Shown here one piece after another: positions 55,061 to 64,000 of a stretch of DNA of 64,000 nucleotides. Made by a program: the position numbers and the translations under genes. The notes beneath the pieces were generated by a model. It saw only the letters and a list, made by a program, of their open reading frames with translations, did no database searches and was not told the origin of the DNA. Each line of letters opens with the position of its first letter. The first letter of the stretch is position 1. Source of the DNA: Pseudomonadota bacterium. Lineage in GTDB: Bacteria; Pseudomonadota; Gammaproteobacteria; Burkholderiales; Burkholderiaceae_C. Where the stretch lies: the NCBI GenBank assembly GCA_021845505.1, contig JAJZVU010000003.1, forward strand, positions 26,813 through 90,812, read 5' to 3'.

Positions 55061-55648
55061 ATGCCCGCTCGCAGGACCACCCACTCCGACAGCCGCCTGC
55101 CCGCGACGCTCGACGCGGCAGCCCGGCTGTTCCGCGCGCGCGGCTACGAGGGCGTTTCGATGCGCGACATCGCGCGTGAGGTCGGAATGGCTTCCGGGTC
55201 GCTGTACTGCCACTTCGAGACCAAGGATGATCTGCTCACCGCGGTCTACCTGAAGGGCGTCGAGCAGATCTCGGCGGCGGTGCGCGCCGCGCTCGAAGGC
55301 GGCAGCGACCCCTGGCGCAGGCTCGAGGCGGCCTGCGTCGCGCACCTCGAGTCGATCCTGCGCGACGACGACTACGCGCAGGTGGTGGTGCGCGTGCGTC
55401 CGGGGGACGCGGCATCGGTCGGTTCGCGGCTGGTCGAGCTGCGCAACAGCTACGAGGGACTGTTCGCGCAGCTGGTCGAGGCGCTGCCCGTGCCACCGCG
55501 CACCGACCGGAGCCTGTTGCGGCTGATGCTCATCGGCGCGATGAACACCGCGCCGACCTGGTACCGCGAAGGCGGCCGCGCGACCCCTCGGGACATCGCG
55601 CGCCGCTTCGTCGGCCTGCTGCGCAACTCACTGGACGCCGACGCATGA
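55061..55648 (+). CDS. TetR-family transcriptional regulator
   Basis: 195 aa. The N-terminal HTH shows [21 protein letters not shown] and [17 protein letters not shown]. The C-terminal ligand domain is related to regulators of aromatic or fatty acyl-CoA pathways (for example PaaR or FadR types of TetR). It heads the operon and overlaps the B12-subunit gene (ATGA at 55645). It is likely to sense an acyl-CoA made by the operon. Confidence 0.9.
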   Translation: MPARRTTHSDSRLPATLDAAARLFRARGYEGVSMRDIAREVGMASGSLYCHFETKDDLLTAVYLKGVEQISAAVRAALEGGSDPWRRLEAACVAHLESILRDDDYAQVVVRVRPGDAASVGSRLVELRNSYEGLFAQLVEALPVPPRTDRSLLRLMLIGAMNTAPTWYREGGRATPRDIARRFVGLLRNSLDADA

Positions 55649-56088
55649 ACCCGATCATCCCGAAGGTGCTGGTCACCAAGATCGGCTTCGATGGCCACGA
55701 CCGAGGCAGCCGCATCGTCGCGGCCGCGCTGCGCGACGCCGGCATGGAGGTGATCTACACGCCGCCCTGGCAGGAGATCGCGGCGGTGGTCAAGATCGCG
55801 CTGGAGGAGGACGTCGACGTGATCGGCGTCTCCTCGCTCGCCACCGACCACCTGATCGTGCCCCATTTGATGCGCGCGCTGCACCAGGCCGGCATGGACG
55901 ACCTGGCGGTGGTCGTCGGCGGCATCGTCCCCGACGAGGACGAGGCGATGCTGCTCGAGGCCGGCGTCAGGCAGGTCTTCCACCCCGGCTGCTCGATGGC
56001 CGAGGTCGTCGCATGCGTGCGCCGCCTGGCCGCCGAGGCGCGCGCGCGCCGCGCCGCCGAACCCTCCAGCAACGAGGTGTCGCGATGA
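55645..56088 (+). CDS. B12-binding small subunit of an acyl-CoA mutase
   Basis: 147 aa, a stand-alone cobalamin-binding domain. The cobalt-liganding histidine is H18 in GFDGHDRG (DXHXXG form), followed by [18 protein letters not shown] and [12 protein letters not shown], as in methylmalonyl- and isobutyryl-CoA mutase small subunits. It works with the large subunit encoded next, to which it is coupled (ATGA). Confidence 0.94.
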   Translation: MNPIIPKVLVTKIGFDGHDRGSRIVAAALRDAGMEVIYTPPWQEIAAVVKIALEEDVDVIGVSSLATDHLIVPHLMRALHQAGMDDLAVVVGGIVPDEDEAMLLEAGVRQVFHPGCSMAEVVACVRRLAAEARARRAAEPSSNEVSR

Positions 56089-57758
56089 ACGACAAGCTTC
56101 CCGGCACCGCCGGGCTCGAAGACCCCGGCTACGCGACCTGGCAGGACGAGTATCGGCGCGCCATGGGCGACGAGGCGCCGCTGCGCAACCGCTCGGGGAT
56201 CGCGATCCAGCCGCTGTATACCGAGCGCGACTGGAGCGCCGGCGCCGCCGCGCAGGGGCTGCCCGGGCAACCGCCCTACACGCGCGGCATCTACGCGACC
56301 ATGCACCGCGGTCGCTCGTGGACCCAGCGCCAGCTGATCGGCCTGGGCACGCCCGCCCAATACAACTCCCGGCTGCAGGCCATCCTCGCGCAGGGGGCGA
56401 CCGCGGTGTCGCTGCTGCCGTGCAACTCGGTGTTCCGCGGCTACGACATGGACGAGTCGCCGATCGAACTGCTCGGCACCTGCGGCACGGTGGTGAACAC
56501 CGCCGAGCACATGGACCGCGCGCTGCAGGGAGTCGAACTGCAGCGCATCTCCTGCGCGCTGAACGACCCGTCGCCCTTCACGCTGCTGGCCTTCCTGCTT
56601 TGCGTCGCGCGTCGGCGCGGCACCGACTGGCGCAGCGTGGCCGGAACCTCCAACCAGAGCGACTACCTGAGCCACTTCGTCGCCAACCACATGTTCTTCC
56701 GCATCGCGCTGCCGGGCGCGCGGCGCGTGCTGGTCGACCAGATCGACTTCTGCAGCCGCCACGTTCCGCGCTGGAACCCCATGTCCATCGTCGGCCAGCA
56801 CATGCAGCAGGCCGGGGCGACCCCGGCCGAGGCGATGGCCTTCACGCTGTGCACCGCGCTGCAGAACGCGCGCGACTGCATCGCCCGCGGGCTCGACCCC
56901 GATGCATTCCTGCCGCGCTTCACCTTCTTCTTCGACGTGTCGATCAGCCTGTTCGAGGAAGTCGCCAAGTTCCGCGCTGCACGCCGTCTCTGGGCCCGCC
57001 TGACCCGCGAGCGGCTGGGCGCGAAGGATCCGCGCTCGTGGCGCTTCAAGTTCCATGCCCAGACCTCGGGCGCCGACCTCACGCGACAGCAGCCGCTGAA
57101 CAACATCGCCCGCGTCACGGTACAGGCCATGGCCGGCATCTTCGGCGGGCTGCAGTCGCTGCACACCGACGCCTACGACGAGGCGCTGTCGTGCCCCAGC
57201 GAGTTCGGCGCCCGCATCGCCGTGGCGACACAGAACATCCTGCGGGAGGAGGCCGGGCTCACCGATGTCATCGACCCGCTCGGCGGCAGCTGGTATGTCG
57301 AGACCCTGACCGACCAGATGGAGGCCGAGATCGAGCGGGTGATGCGCCTGGTCGAGGACGCCGGGGGCATGTACGAGGCGGCGAGCCAGGGGCTGGTGCA
57401 GCGCATGATCGGCGAGTCCGCGCTGGCCGCGCAGCATCGCATCGATGCCGGCGAACAGACGGTGGTGGGGGTCAACGCCTACGTCGTCGACGAGGACGCC
57501 AGCGCGCGGCCGATCAACCCGCGTCCCGAGCGCGACGTCATGCAGGCCCATGTCGACGACTTCGCCGCCTTCAAGCGGGCCCGTGCGCAGGCCGAGGTGC
57601 AACGCGCGCTCGACTCGCTGGCACGCGCGGCCGGCAACCCGCAGGCCAACGTGTTCGAACAGGTGGTCGAAGCCGCCGGCGCCGGCTGCACCCACGGCGA
57701 GATCTGCCGCACCCTCAGGCGCGAGATGGGATTCGGGCAGGTCGAGGCGAGGGTATGA
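56085..57758 (+). CDS. divergent B12-dependent acyl-CoA mutase, large subunit
   Basis: 557 aa, homologous to the large subunit of methylmalonyl-CoA mutase. [28 protein letters not shown] and [15 protein letters not shown] are conserved. The position of MCM Tyr89 holds His74 (ATMH), and the usual AFDLPTQ-type active-site loop is replaced by [11 protein letters not shown] (111-121). MCM Arg207 is kept as Arg214 by my alignment. The pocket therefore differs from MCM, Icm and Hcm, so the substrate is probably not methylmalonyl-CoA. An aryl-succinyl-CoA mutase, as in Aromatoleum indoleacetate degradation, is one possibility. It is followed by the repeat array. Confidence 0.88.
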   Translation: MNDKLPGTAGLEDPGYATWQDEYRRAMGDEAPLRNRSGIAIQPLYTERDWSAGAAAQGLPGQPPYTRGIYATMHRGRSWTQRQLIGLGTPAQYNSRLQAILAQGATAVSLLPCNSVFRGYDMDESPIELLGTCGTVVNTAEHMDRALQGVELQRISCALNDPSPFTLLAFLLCVARRRGTDWRSVAGTSNQSDYLSHFVANHMFFRIALPGARRVLVDQIDFCSRHVPRWNPMSIVGQHMQQAGATPAEAMAFTLCTALQNARDCIARGLDPDAFLPRFTFFFDVSISLFEEVAKFRAARRLWARLTRERLGAKDPRSWRFKFHAQTSGADLTRQQPLNNIARVTVQAMAGIFGGLQSLHTDAYDEALSCPSEFGARIAVATQNILREEAGLTDVIDPLGGSWYVETLTDQMEAEIERVMRLVEDAGGMYEAASQGLVQRMIGESALAAQHRIDAGEQTVVGVNAYVVDEDASARPINPRPERDVMQAHVDDFAAFKRARAQAEVQRALDSLARAAGNPQANVFEQVVEAAGAGCTHGEICRTLRREMGFGQVEARV

Positions 57759-57838
57759 GCGCCGCGCACGGCCGCTCCGAAGCGGCGCTCACCCCCCTCG
57801 GGGGGGCGGGCGCGCAGCGCCCAGGGGGCACACCATGA
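57755..57838 (+). CDS. mini-ORF 1 in tandem repeat (27 aa)
   Basis: ATG overlaps the mutase stop (ATGA). It begins [17 protein letters not shown] and ends RPGGTP. The stop at 57836-57838 overlaps the next mini-ORF start in the same way. Whether the peptide has a function is unknown; it may simply pass ribosomes along. Confidence 0.35.
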   Translation: MSAAHGRSEAALTPLGGAGAQRPGGTP

Positions 57839-57918
57839 GCGCCGCGCACGGCCGCTCTGAAGCGGCGCTCACCCCCCTCGGGGGGGCGGGCGCGCAGCGC
57901 CCAGGGGGCACACCATGA
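57835..57918 (+). CDS. mini-ORF 2 in tandem repeat (27 aa)
   Basis: Same peptide as mini-ORF 1 (the one base change is silent). ATGA overlaps at both ends. An AGGGGG sequence 6 nt upstream could serve as a ribosome site. Confidence 0.35.
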   Translation: MSAAHGRSEAALTPLGGAGAQRPGGTP

Positions 57919-58072
57919 GCGCCGCGCACGGCCGCTCCGAAGCGGCGCTCACCCCCCTCGGGGGGGCGGCGCGCAGCGCCAGGGGGGCTCCCATCCTCGC
58001 CTCGCACGGCCGCTCCGAAGAGGCGCTCACCCCCCTCGGGGGGGCGGGCGCGCAGCGCCCGGGGGGGCAGCG

Positions 58073-58076
<4 letters not shown>
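57915..58076 (+). CDS. mini-ORF 3 spanning repeat units 3 and 4 (53 aa)
   Basis: The length changes in units 3 and 4 merge them into one 53-residue frame that ends with TGA overlapping the ATG of the meaB-like gene (ATGA at 58073). The chain of stop/start couplings from the mutase to meaB is therefore unbroken. Confidence 0.35.
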
Positions 58077-59269
<1,193 letters not shown>

Positions 59270-59386
59270 GGTGGCTTTGCCCGACGCGCCGGCGGCGGCC
59301 ACGCCGGCGTACACGGGTCATGGGACGAGGCCCTCGTCCTGGCGCAGATGGCCGGCATGACGAACCACCACAGCCAGGAGACGACC

Positions 59387-60751
59387 ATGAGTGCGGACAC
59401 ACCCGACGGCAGGTACTGGAACGCGGCCAAGGAAACACGCCCGCGCGCCGAGCGCGAGGCGGAGGTGCTCGGGCTGATGCAGCAGCAGCTCGCCTACGTC
59501 TACGAACACCTGCCGTTCTACCGGCGCCACTACGACGCCCACGGCTTCCACCCGCGCGACGTGCGGACGATCGAGGACTTCACCGCCAAGGTGCCGGTGA
59601 TCACCAAGCAGATGCTGCGCGATGACCAGGAGGCGCACCCGCCGTTCGGCAGCTATGTCGGCCGCGACCCCGATATCGCGCGCATCCACGGCTCCTCGGG
59701 CACCTCGGGCAAGCCCACGCTGTACGCGATCTCGCGCCGCGACTGGTCGTACATCGCCGACGTGATGGCGCAGGGCCTGTACACCTGCGGCGTGCGCCCC
59801 GACGACCGGGTCCAGCTGGCCACGGTCTACAGCCTGTTCATGGGTGGCTGGGGCGCGCTGCTGGGCACCGAACGCCTGGGGGCGACCGCATTCCCGATCG
59901 GCGCCGGCGAGACCGAACGCCAGCTCGACCTGATGTATCGCATCGGCTCGACGGTGCTGATCACCACGCCGACCTATGCGCTGCACATGCTCGAGACCGC
60001 CGCCGCGCAGGGGCGCGACACGGTGAACTCTCCGCTGCGGCTGGGGATTTTCATCGGCGAGCCGGGGGCCTCGATCCCGGGTACCCGCCACGCCCTCGAG
60101 AGGGGCTGGGGGATCGTGGTTCGCGACATGGCGACGACCTCCGAGATGACCCCCTGGTCGACCAATGCCGAGTGCGAGGCCGGCAACGGCATGCACGTGA
60201 TGCAGGACGAGGTCTGGACCGAGATCGTCGACAAGAACGATTCGACGCGCCTGCTGCCCGACGGCCAGAGCGGCGCCGTGGTCTACAGCCATCTGCGCAG
60301 GCGCTCGCAGCCGATGCTCCGCTTCTACTCGGGCGACGAGTCGCACATGAGCTACGAACCCTGCCGTTGCGGGCGCAGCTACCCGCGCCTGCCCGCGGGG
60401 GTCTACGGCCGCCTGGACGACATGTTGATCATCAAGGGCGCCAACGTCTACCCGAGCCAGGTCCAGCGCGCGCTGCTGTCCATCCCGGGAGTCGGTGTCG
60501 AGTTCAGGATCATCCTGGAGCGCGTCGGCGCGCTCGACGAGGCGCGGCTGCAGGTCGAGCACGCGCCCGACCTGCCGCGCGAGTCGCGGCAGGCGCACAT
60601 CGCCGAACTGGGCGAGCGCATCGCGCGCCGCCTCAAGACCGACACCTCGATCAGCTTCCGGGTCGAGGTCGTCGACCACGGGTCGATCGAACGCTCGGTG
60701 TCCAAGGCCAAGCGGGTGTTCGACAATCGCCCGAAATTCCGCCCGGGCTGA
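59387..60751 (+). CDS. phenylacetate-CoA ligase-like (PaaK-family) acyl-CoA ligase
   Basis: 454 aa, AMP-forming. Adenylation motifs are IHGSSGTSGKPT (P-loop), TTSEMTPW (replacing the YGLSE-type block), and GRLDDMLIIKGANVYP before the C-terminal lid. It activates a carboxylic acid with ATP and CoA. PaaK itself is about 440 aa and acts on phenylacetate. The ATG at 59387 has AGGAG 7 nt upstream; in-frame ATGs at 59348 and 59357 are possible. Context with the B12 mutase suggests it supplies the acyl-CoA used by the pathway. Confidence 0.9.
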   Translation: MSADTPDGRYWNAAKETRPRAEREAEVLGLMQQQLAYVYEHLPFYRRHYDAHGFHPRDVRTIEDFTAKVPVITKQMLRDDQEAHPPFGSYVGRDPDIARIHGSSGTSGKPTLYAISRRDWSYIADVMAQGLYTCGVRPDDRVQLATVYSLFMGGWGALLGTERLGATAFPIGAGETERQLDLMYRIGSTVLITTPTYALHMLETAAAQGRDTVNSPLRLGIFIGEPGASIPGTRHALERGWGIVVRDMATTSEMTPWSTNAECEAGNGMHVMQDEVWTEIVDKNDSTRLLPDGQSGAVVYSHLRRRSQPMLRFYSGDESHMSYEPCRCGRSYPRLPAGVYGRLDDMLIIKGANVYPSQVQRALLSIPGVGVEFRIILERVGALDEARLQVEHAPDLPRESRQAHIAELGERIARRLKTDTSISFRVEVVDHGSIERSVSKAKRVFDNRPKFRPG

Positions 60752-60776
60752 AGCGGGCGCGGGCGCCGCGGCCGGC

Positions 60777-61427
60777 TCACACCCAGGGCTGCGGCAGTTG
60801 CTCGCGCGCGATCGCTCGTTGCACGGCCGGGCGCGCGAGCATGCGCTCCAGGTAGGCCTGCAGCCGCGGCAGGCTGCGTGCCGGCCGCGCGAAGTGGCGA
60901 GTCCAGCGGCAGAGGACCAGCAGCAGCGGGTCGGCCGCGCCGTACCGGCTGCCGAGCAGCCAGGGGCCCGCGTGCTGCGCGAGCTGGGCTTCGACCTGGT
61001 CGAGCAGCGGCGCGATGCGCGCCTGCGCGCTGTCGCGCACCTGCGCGGCGCAGCCCGGGTTGCCCGGGTCGACCCAACGCTCCGGGTAGTAATAGGCGAT
61101 CAGCAGCGGCTGCAGCGTGTTGGTCAACCAGACCAGCCACTTGTAGAACTCGGCCCGCTCGCGCGTGCCGACCGGTGGTGCCAGGCCGGCGTGGGCATGG
61201 GTATCGGCCAGGTGCAGCAGGATGGCCGCCGTCTCGTAGAGCACCAGGTCGCGGTCGACCAGCACCGGAATCAGTCCGTTGGGATTGAGTCGCAGGTACT
61301 CGGGGGACTTGTGCTCGCCGCGCTCGCGGTCGACCCGGGAAAGCGTGAAGGGCACGCCCAGTTCCTCCAGCACGACATGGGGGGCGAAGCTCGCATTGCC
61401 GGGGAAATAGTGCAGCGTGATGGTCAC
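60777..61427 (-). CDS. glutathione S-transferase-like protein
   Basis: 216 aa. N-terminal thioredoxin fold (ITLHYFPGNASFAP, LNPNGLIPVLVD with the cis-Pro, LYETAAILLHLAD with the glutathione-contacting Glu-Thr), then an all-helical domain. The catalytic Ser/Tyr/Cys cannot be fixed; FPGNAS offers a Ser. Typical GST length. It stands alone, convergent with the CoA ligase gene. The specific substrate is unknown. Confidence 0.88.
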   Translation of the reverse strand: MTITLHYFPGNASFAPHVVLEELGVPFTLSRVDRERGEHKSPEYLRLNPNGLIPVLVDRDLVLYETAAILLHLADTHAHAGLAPPVGTRERAEFYKWLVWLTNTLQPLLIAYYYPERWVDPGNPGCAAQVRDSAQARIAPLLDQVEAQLAQHAGPWLLGSRYGAADPLLLVLCRWTRHFARPARSLPRLQAYLERMLARPAVQRAIAREQLPQPWV

Positions 61428-61529
61428 GGGCGGGTCCTTCGGGTTGCGGGGTCGTGCCGCCGGCGGGCGCTGCCGGGCGACACGGCCTGCGATTCGACCA
61501 CGACCGGGCTTGCGCGCGCTGCGCGACGC

Positions 61530-61859
61530 TCAGGCGTAGCTCGAAGCCAGTTGCGCAGGGGTCGCCGCGCCGAGCGTGGCCGCGGGCAGCACGCGCACGC
61601 CGATCGGCCCCCAGGCGCTGGCCACGACCAGTCCGCCGCGCCGCAGCACATGCTGCTGGCCGGGACGCAGGAACACGTCGTCGAGTTCGCCCTCCTCGGT
61701 CAGCCACAGCAGCGGCGGCGGACCCCCGTCGACATGCCGCGGCGCCGATGCGGCCACGGTGCAGCCCTGGGCACCCCGCAGCACCAGCAGGTCGCCGATC
61801 TCCAGCGCGGTCCACGCACGTTCGACCCGGGTCGCGCTTGCATTCGTCCATTGCATCAT
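61530..61859 (-). CDS. DUF2917 domain protein
   Basis: 109 aa. A small beta-rich protein with WTALEIGDLLVLRGAQGCTV, a DDVFLRPGQQHVLRRGG block and a C-terminal VRVLPAA segment, matching the DUF2917 pattern found next to LysR genes in Burkholderiales. GGAGG lies 7 nt upstream of the ATG pair. It is divergent from the LysR gene at 62029 and likely controlled by it. No function assigned. Confidence 0.7.
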   Translation of the reverse strand: MMQWTNASATRVERAWTALEIGDLLVLRGAQGCTVAASAPRHVDGGPPPLLWLTEEGELDDVFLRPGQQHVLRRGGLVVASAWGPIGVRVLPAATLGAATPAQLASSYA

Positions 61860-61998
61860 CACGAGTCCTCCGCGGGGCCCACGGACCGGCTTGCCGAAAC
61901 GCCTCCAGCTCGCAGTCCATCCCCGCATATTTGGGATTTCCAACGGAACCAGCGTAGCGCTTCGAGGAGCTTTTCGAAAACGGTCTTTGCGCATCTGT

Positions 61999-62019
61999 AT
62001 CATGCATCCATTGCATGAT
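61999..62019. promoter_or_regulatory. perfect inverted repeat between DUF2917 and lysR genes
   Basis: Arms ATCATGCA and TGCATGAT around a 5-bp centre, a perfect 8-5-8 palindrome ending 9 bp before the LysR start. Likely autoregulatory LysR binding site. Confidence 0.6.
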
Positions 62020-62028
62020 GGAGTCGTG

Positions 62029-63018
62029 ATGGCCGATCGTCCCGAAGCGACCCGCCGCCTGCCCTCGCGGCGCATCGACACCGGATTCCTGCGCGCCTTC
62101 GAGGCTGCCGCGCGGCTGGGCAGCTTCACCGCGGCGGCACGCGAACTCGCGCTCACCCAGTCGGCGCTGAGTCGCCAGATCCAGTCGATCGAGGGCGAGG
62201 TCGGGGTGGCGCTGTTCGAGCGCTCCGGGCCGCGCGTGCGCCTGTCGACGGCGGGCCGCCAGCTCGCCGCGGCGCTGGCCCCGGCGCTGGCGACACTCGA
62301 TGCCACGGTCGACGCGCTGCGGCGCACCACCCTGCGCCCGCGAGTGCGCATCACCACCTTCGCCTCGTTCGCCAGCCTGTGGCTGATGCCGCGCCTGCCG
62401 ATGTTCCAGGCCGAGCACCCCGAAGTGGACATCGCGGTCGAGGCCTCCGATCGCCTGGCCGATCTCGAACTCAGCGGCGACGACGTGGCGCTGCGCCTGC
62501 TGCGCCCGGACAACCCGCTGGCGCAGGCTCCGGGTTGCCATCCGCTGTTCGAGGAGCACTTCGCTCCGGTCTGCAGCCCGCGGCTGCTGGCCGACCTGGG
62601 CCTGCCCGGCGGCATGCGCAGCCCGTCGGACCTGGCGCGTACCACCCTCATCGCCGACGTCGGCAGCAACAGCGCCACTCCCCAGCTGACCCGCCATGTC
62701 GACGATCTGTCGTGGGAAGGCTGGTTCGCAGCGGTCGGGCACCCGTCGGTCGAGCCGCTGAGCTGGCTGCACCTGAACTACACCCACCAGGGGGTGCAGG
62801 CGGCGCTTGCCGGAATGGGCGTGGCGATGGGGCAGATGGCGCTGGTCCACCACCTCGTCGCCGACGGCAGCCTGGTGCTGCCGCTGGGGCCGCCGCAACC
62901 CAGCGGCTACCGCTATTGCCTGGCGCAGCGAGTGGGCGAGCCCGCGCGGCCCGAAGTCGCCGCGCTGATGCAGTGGCTGGAAGCGCAATTGCTCGGCGGC
63001 CGCCAGGCGCCCGGCTGA
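62029..63018 (+). CDS. LysR-type transcriptional regulator (GcvA-like)
   Basis: 329 aa. HTH at about 18-76 (FLRAFEAAARLGSFTAAARELALTQSALSRQI is the family consensus; quoted in part below 20 residues as FTAAARELALTQSALSRQI), followed by the type-2 periplasmic-like effector domain with VRITTFASFASLWLMPRLP, typical of the GcvA/AmpR subgroup. The ATG at 62029 has GGAG 5 nt upstream. Probable target: the divergent DUF2917 gene. Confidence 0.92.
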   Translation: MADRPEATRRLPSRRIDTGFLRAFEAAARLGSFTAAARELALTQSALSRQIQSIEGEVGVALFERSGPRVRLSTAGRQLAAALAPALATLDATVDALRRTTLRPRVRITTFASFASLWLMPRLPMFQAEHPEVDIAVEASDRLADLELSGDDVALRLLRPDNPLAQAPGCHPLFEEHFAPVCSPRLLADLGLPGGMRSPSDLARTTLIADVGSNSATPQLTRHVDDLSWEGWFAAVGHPSVEPLSWLHLNYTHQGVQAALAGMGVAMGQMALVHHLVADGSLVLPLGPPQPSGYRYCLAQRVGEPARPEVAALMQWLEAQLLGGRQAPG

Positions 63019-63048
63019 GCCGGTGCGGCGCCGCGGCTGGCCATGCGG

Positions 63049-63909
63049 CTACTCGCCCAGCCACGACCCGCGCAGATCGCTGTCGTGGAGCAGTTGCAGC
63101 AGGGTGCCGGCGGGGCGGCTCAGGCGCCTGGCGGCCACCGCGATGAACTCGATGTCGGGAAGCTGCGGCAGGCTGGCGGAATTGAGTGGAGGAGCCAGGC
63201 CGCGCGCCGACAGGTACTGCGCCCGCACCGTGATGCCCAGGCCGCCGCGCGCCGCCGCGACGCAGCCGGCGTGGCTGCTGCTGGTGCACACCAGTTGCCA
63301 GCGGAAGTCGCTCTGCGCCAGGGTGTCGAGCACGGCCGCGCGCGACACGCTGGGCTCGGCGGTCAGGATCAGCGGCAGCGGCTGCTGCAGGTCGACCAGG
63401 GTGCCGGTGCGCGCCAGCCACTCGAGACGGGCGCTGAACAGTCGCGTACCGCGCTTGTCGCCGAGCCTGCGCTTGCCCACCAGCAGGTCGATCTGGCCGG
63501 CGTCCAGCCACTCGTAGAGCTTTCCCGTCATGCCGATGGTGATCTGCAGCTCGACGTCGGGATGCGCGTTGCGGAACGCCGCCAGCACGGTCGGCAGCGG
63601 ACCCAGCGCGATGTCGTCGGAACATCCCAGGCGCACGCGGCCCTTCAGGTTCGGAGCCCGGAACTGGGTCTCGGCACGCCGTATGGCCTGCAGGATGTGC
63701 CCGGCATGGGCGAGCATGGCCTCGCCGTCGGCGGTGAGCCGCACCGAGTGGGTGTCGCGCACGAACAGCCGGCGCCCGACCTCCTGCTCGAGCCTGCGTA
63801 CCTGGTCGCTGACACTCGATTGCGTCAGGCCGAGCTGGCGCGCCGCCTCGCTGAAGCCGTGGCAGGCCGCGACCGTCGAGAAGGTCCTGAGCCAGACGGG
63901 GTTGAGCAT
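63049..63909 (-). CDS. LysR-type transcriptional regulator
   Basis: 286 aa. HTH (about 1-62) with WLRTFSTVAACHGFSEAAR and LGLTQSSVSDQVRRLEQE; effector domain from about 90 (VRLGCSDDIALGPLPTVLA). It belongs to a different subgroup from the neighbouring LysR. The gene is transcribed towards the left; its target may be beyond the right edge. The region 63910-64000 is non-coding in what is visible and contains an AT-rich TAATATA near 63982. Confidence 0.9.
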   Translation of the reverse strand: MLNPVWLRTFSTVAACHGFSEAARQLGLTQSSVSDQVRRLEQEVGRRLFVRDTHSVRLTADGEAMLAHAGHILQAIRRAETQFRAPNLKGRVRLGCSDDIALGPLPTVLAAFRNAHPDVELQITIGMTGKLYEWLDAGQIDLLVGKRRLGDKRGTRLFSARLEWLARTGTLVDLQQPLPLILTAEPSVSRAAVLDTLAQSDFRWQLVCTSSSHAGCVAAARGGLGITVRAQYLSARGLAPPLNSASLPQLPDIEFIAVAARRLSRPAGTLLQLLHDSDLRGSWLGE

Positions 63910-64000
63910 GGGCCATTGTCATCGGCGTTTCCGATCACAGTCAACGCCGCTAGCGGCCTTCCCGATTCATCGGGAAAACCCTAATATATCGCTCGAAGCC

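Larger units (their letters stand above)
57755..58072 (+). repeat. 80-bp tandem repeat, four units, between mutase and meaB-like genes
   Basis: Units start at 57755, 57835, 57915 and about 57993; the first two are 80 bp and differ at one base. The third is shorter by about 2 bp and the fourth has a changed start. Each contains a GCCGCT-CCGA-AGCGGC hairpin, a CCCCCC-TC-GGGGGG stem and outer GGCGCT/AGCGCC arms, so the RNA would be highly structured. The first 18 bases of a unit match the first 18 of the following meaB-like gene at 15 positions, suggesting that the array arose by copying that start region. Confidence 0.95.

Noticed and set aside
57755..58072. CRISPR array
   Set aside because: Units are contiguous with no unique spacers, and no cas genes are present.
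60448..62988. An 846-codon minus-strand frame
   Set aside because: Crosses four genes on both strands; no domain; GC-rich shadow.

Overview
The window is about 64 kb of GC-rich DNA (my estimate is high 60s percent GC), densely coded, with many 4-bp ATGA/GTGA stop-start overlaps. The gene content fits a free-living betaproteobacterium, most likely Burkholderiales: two NsrR-type Rrf2 regulators, cytochrome c-dependent NorCB, NnrS, a Hut pathway through HutF/HutG, c-di-GMP signalling and an RND metal-type efflux system. This placement is inference. I found no rRNA, tRNA, CRISPR array, transposase or prophage.

Layout. (1) 1-7782, minus strand: an ABC importer of the ribose/sugar class (binding protein, double ATPase, two unusually long permeases), followed by a microbial-rhodopsin homologue and a flotillin that runs off the left edge. 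The opsin has Gln where the retinal-binding Lys should be. (2) 8269-14187: an EAL phosphodiesterase, a DUF945 (YdgA-type) protein, a TPP enzyme of the acetolactate-synthase fold, an unknown membrane protein, YbjQ and a small membrane protein. (3) 14212-28482: a nitric-oxide and Fe-S block. nsrR/nnrS are divergent, then comes a sufBCDSUT-fdxA operon, serA, an AhpD-like gene with an AlkA-like glycosylase, a second nsrR, and norCB with two small membrane proteins. Almost identical 15-bp palindromes lie between -35 and -10 of the ahpD-like and norC promoters, suggesting one Rrf2 regulon. (4) 28508-38743: two L,D-transpeptidases, then a signalling block (GAF-EAL, hybrid kinase and HD-GYP regulator on minus; ANTAR regulator and PAS-rich HisKA_2 kinase on plus). 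(5) 38920-44391: an outer-membrane factor / adaptor / RND pump operon behind a promoter with a perfect palindrome. (6) 45970-54945: histidine utilisation (hutU with an ornithine-cyclodeaminase-like gene and an MFS carrier on minus; hutCDIGF on plus). hutH is absent. (7) 55061-60751: a TetR-controlled B12-dependent acyl-CoA mutase operon: B12 subunit, divergent mutase subunit, four 80-bp tandem repeats forming overlapping mini-ORFs, a MeaB-type GTPase fused to a PaaI-like hot-dog thioesterase, and a PaaK-like CoA ligase. (8) 60777-63909: GST, a DUF2917 protein and two LysR regulators.

How the genes may work together. Region 3 reads as NO sensing (NsrR), NO removal (NorCB, NnrS) and Fe-S cluster rebuilding (Suf, FdxA). 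Region 7 reads as activation of a carboxylic acid to its CoA thioester, carbon-skeleton rearrangement with a dedicated chaperone, and thioesterase editing. The substrate is unknown but may be aromatic. The most unusual points are the lysine-less opsin in a transporter operon, the MeaB-thioesterase fusion, and the repeat array that keeps translational coupling intact between the mutase and its chaperone.
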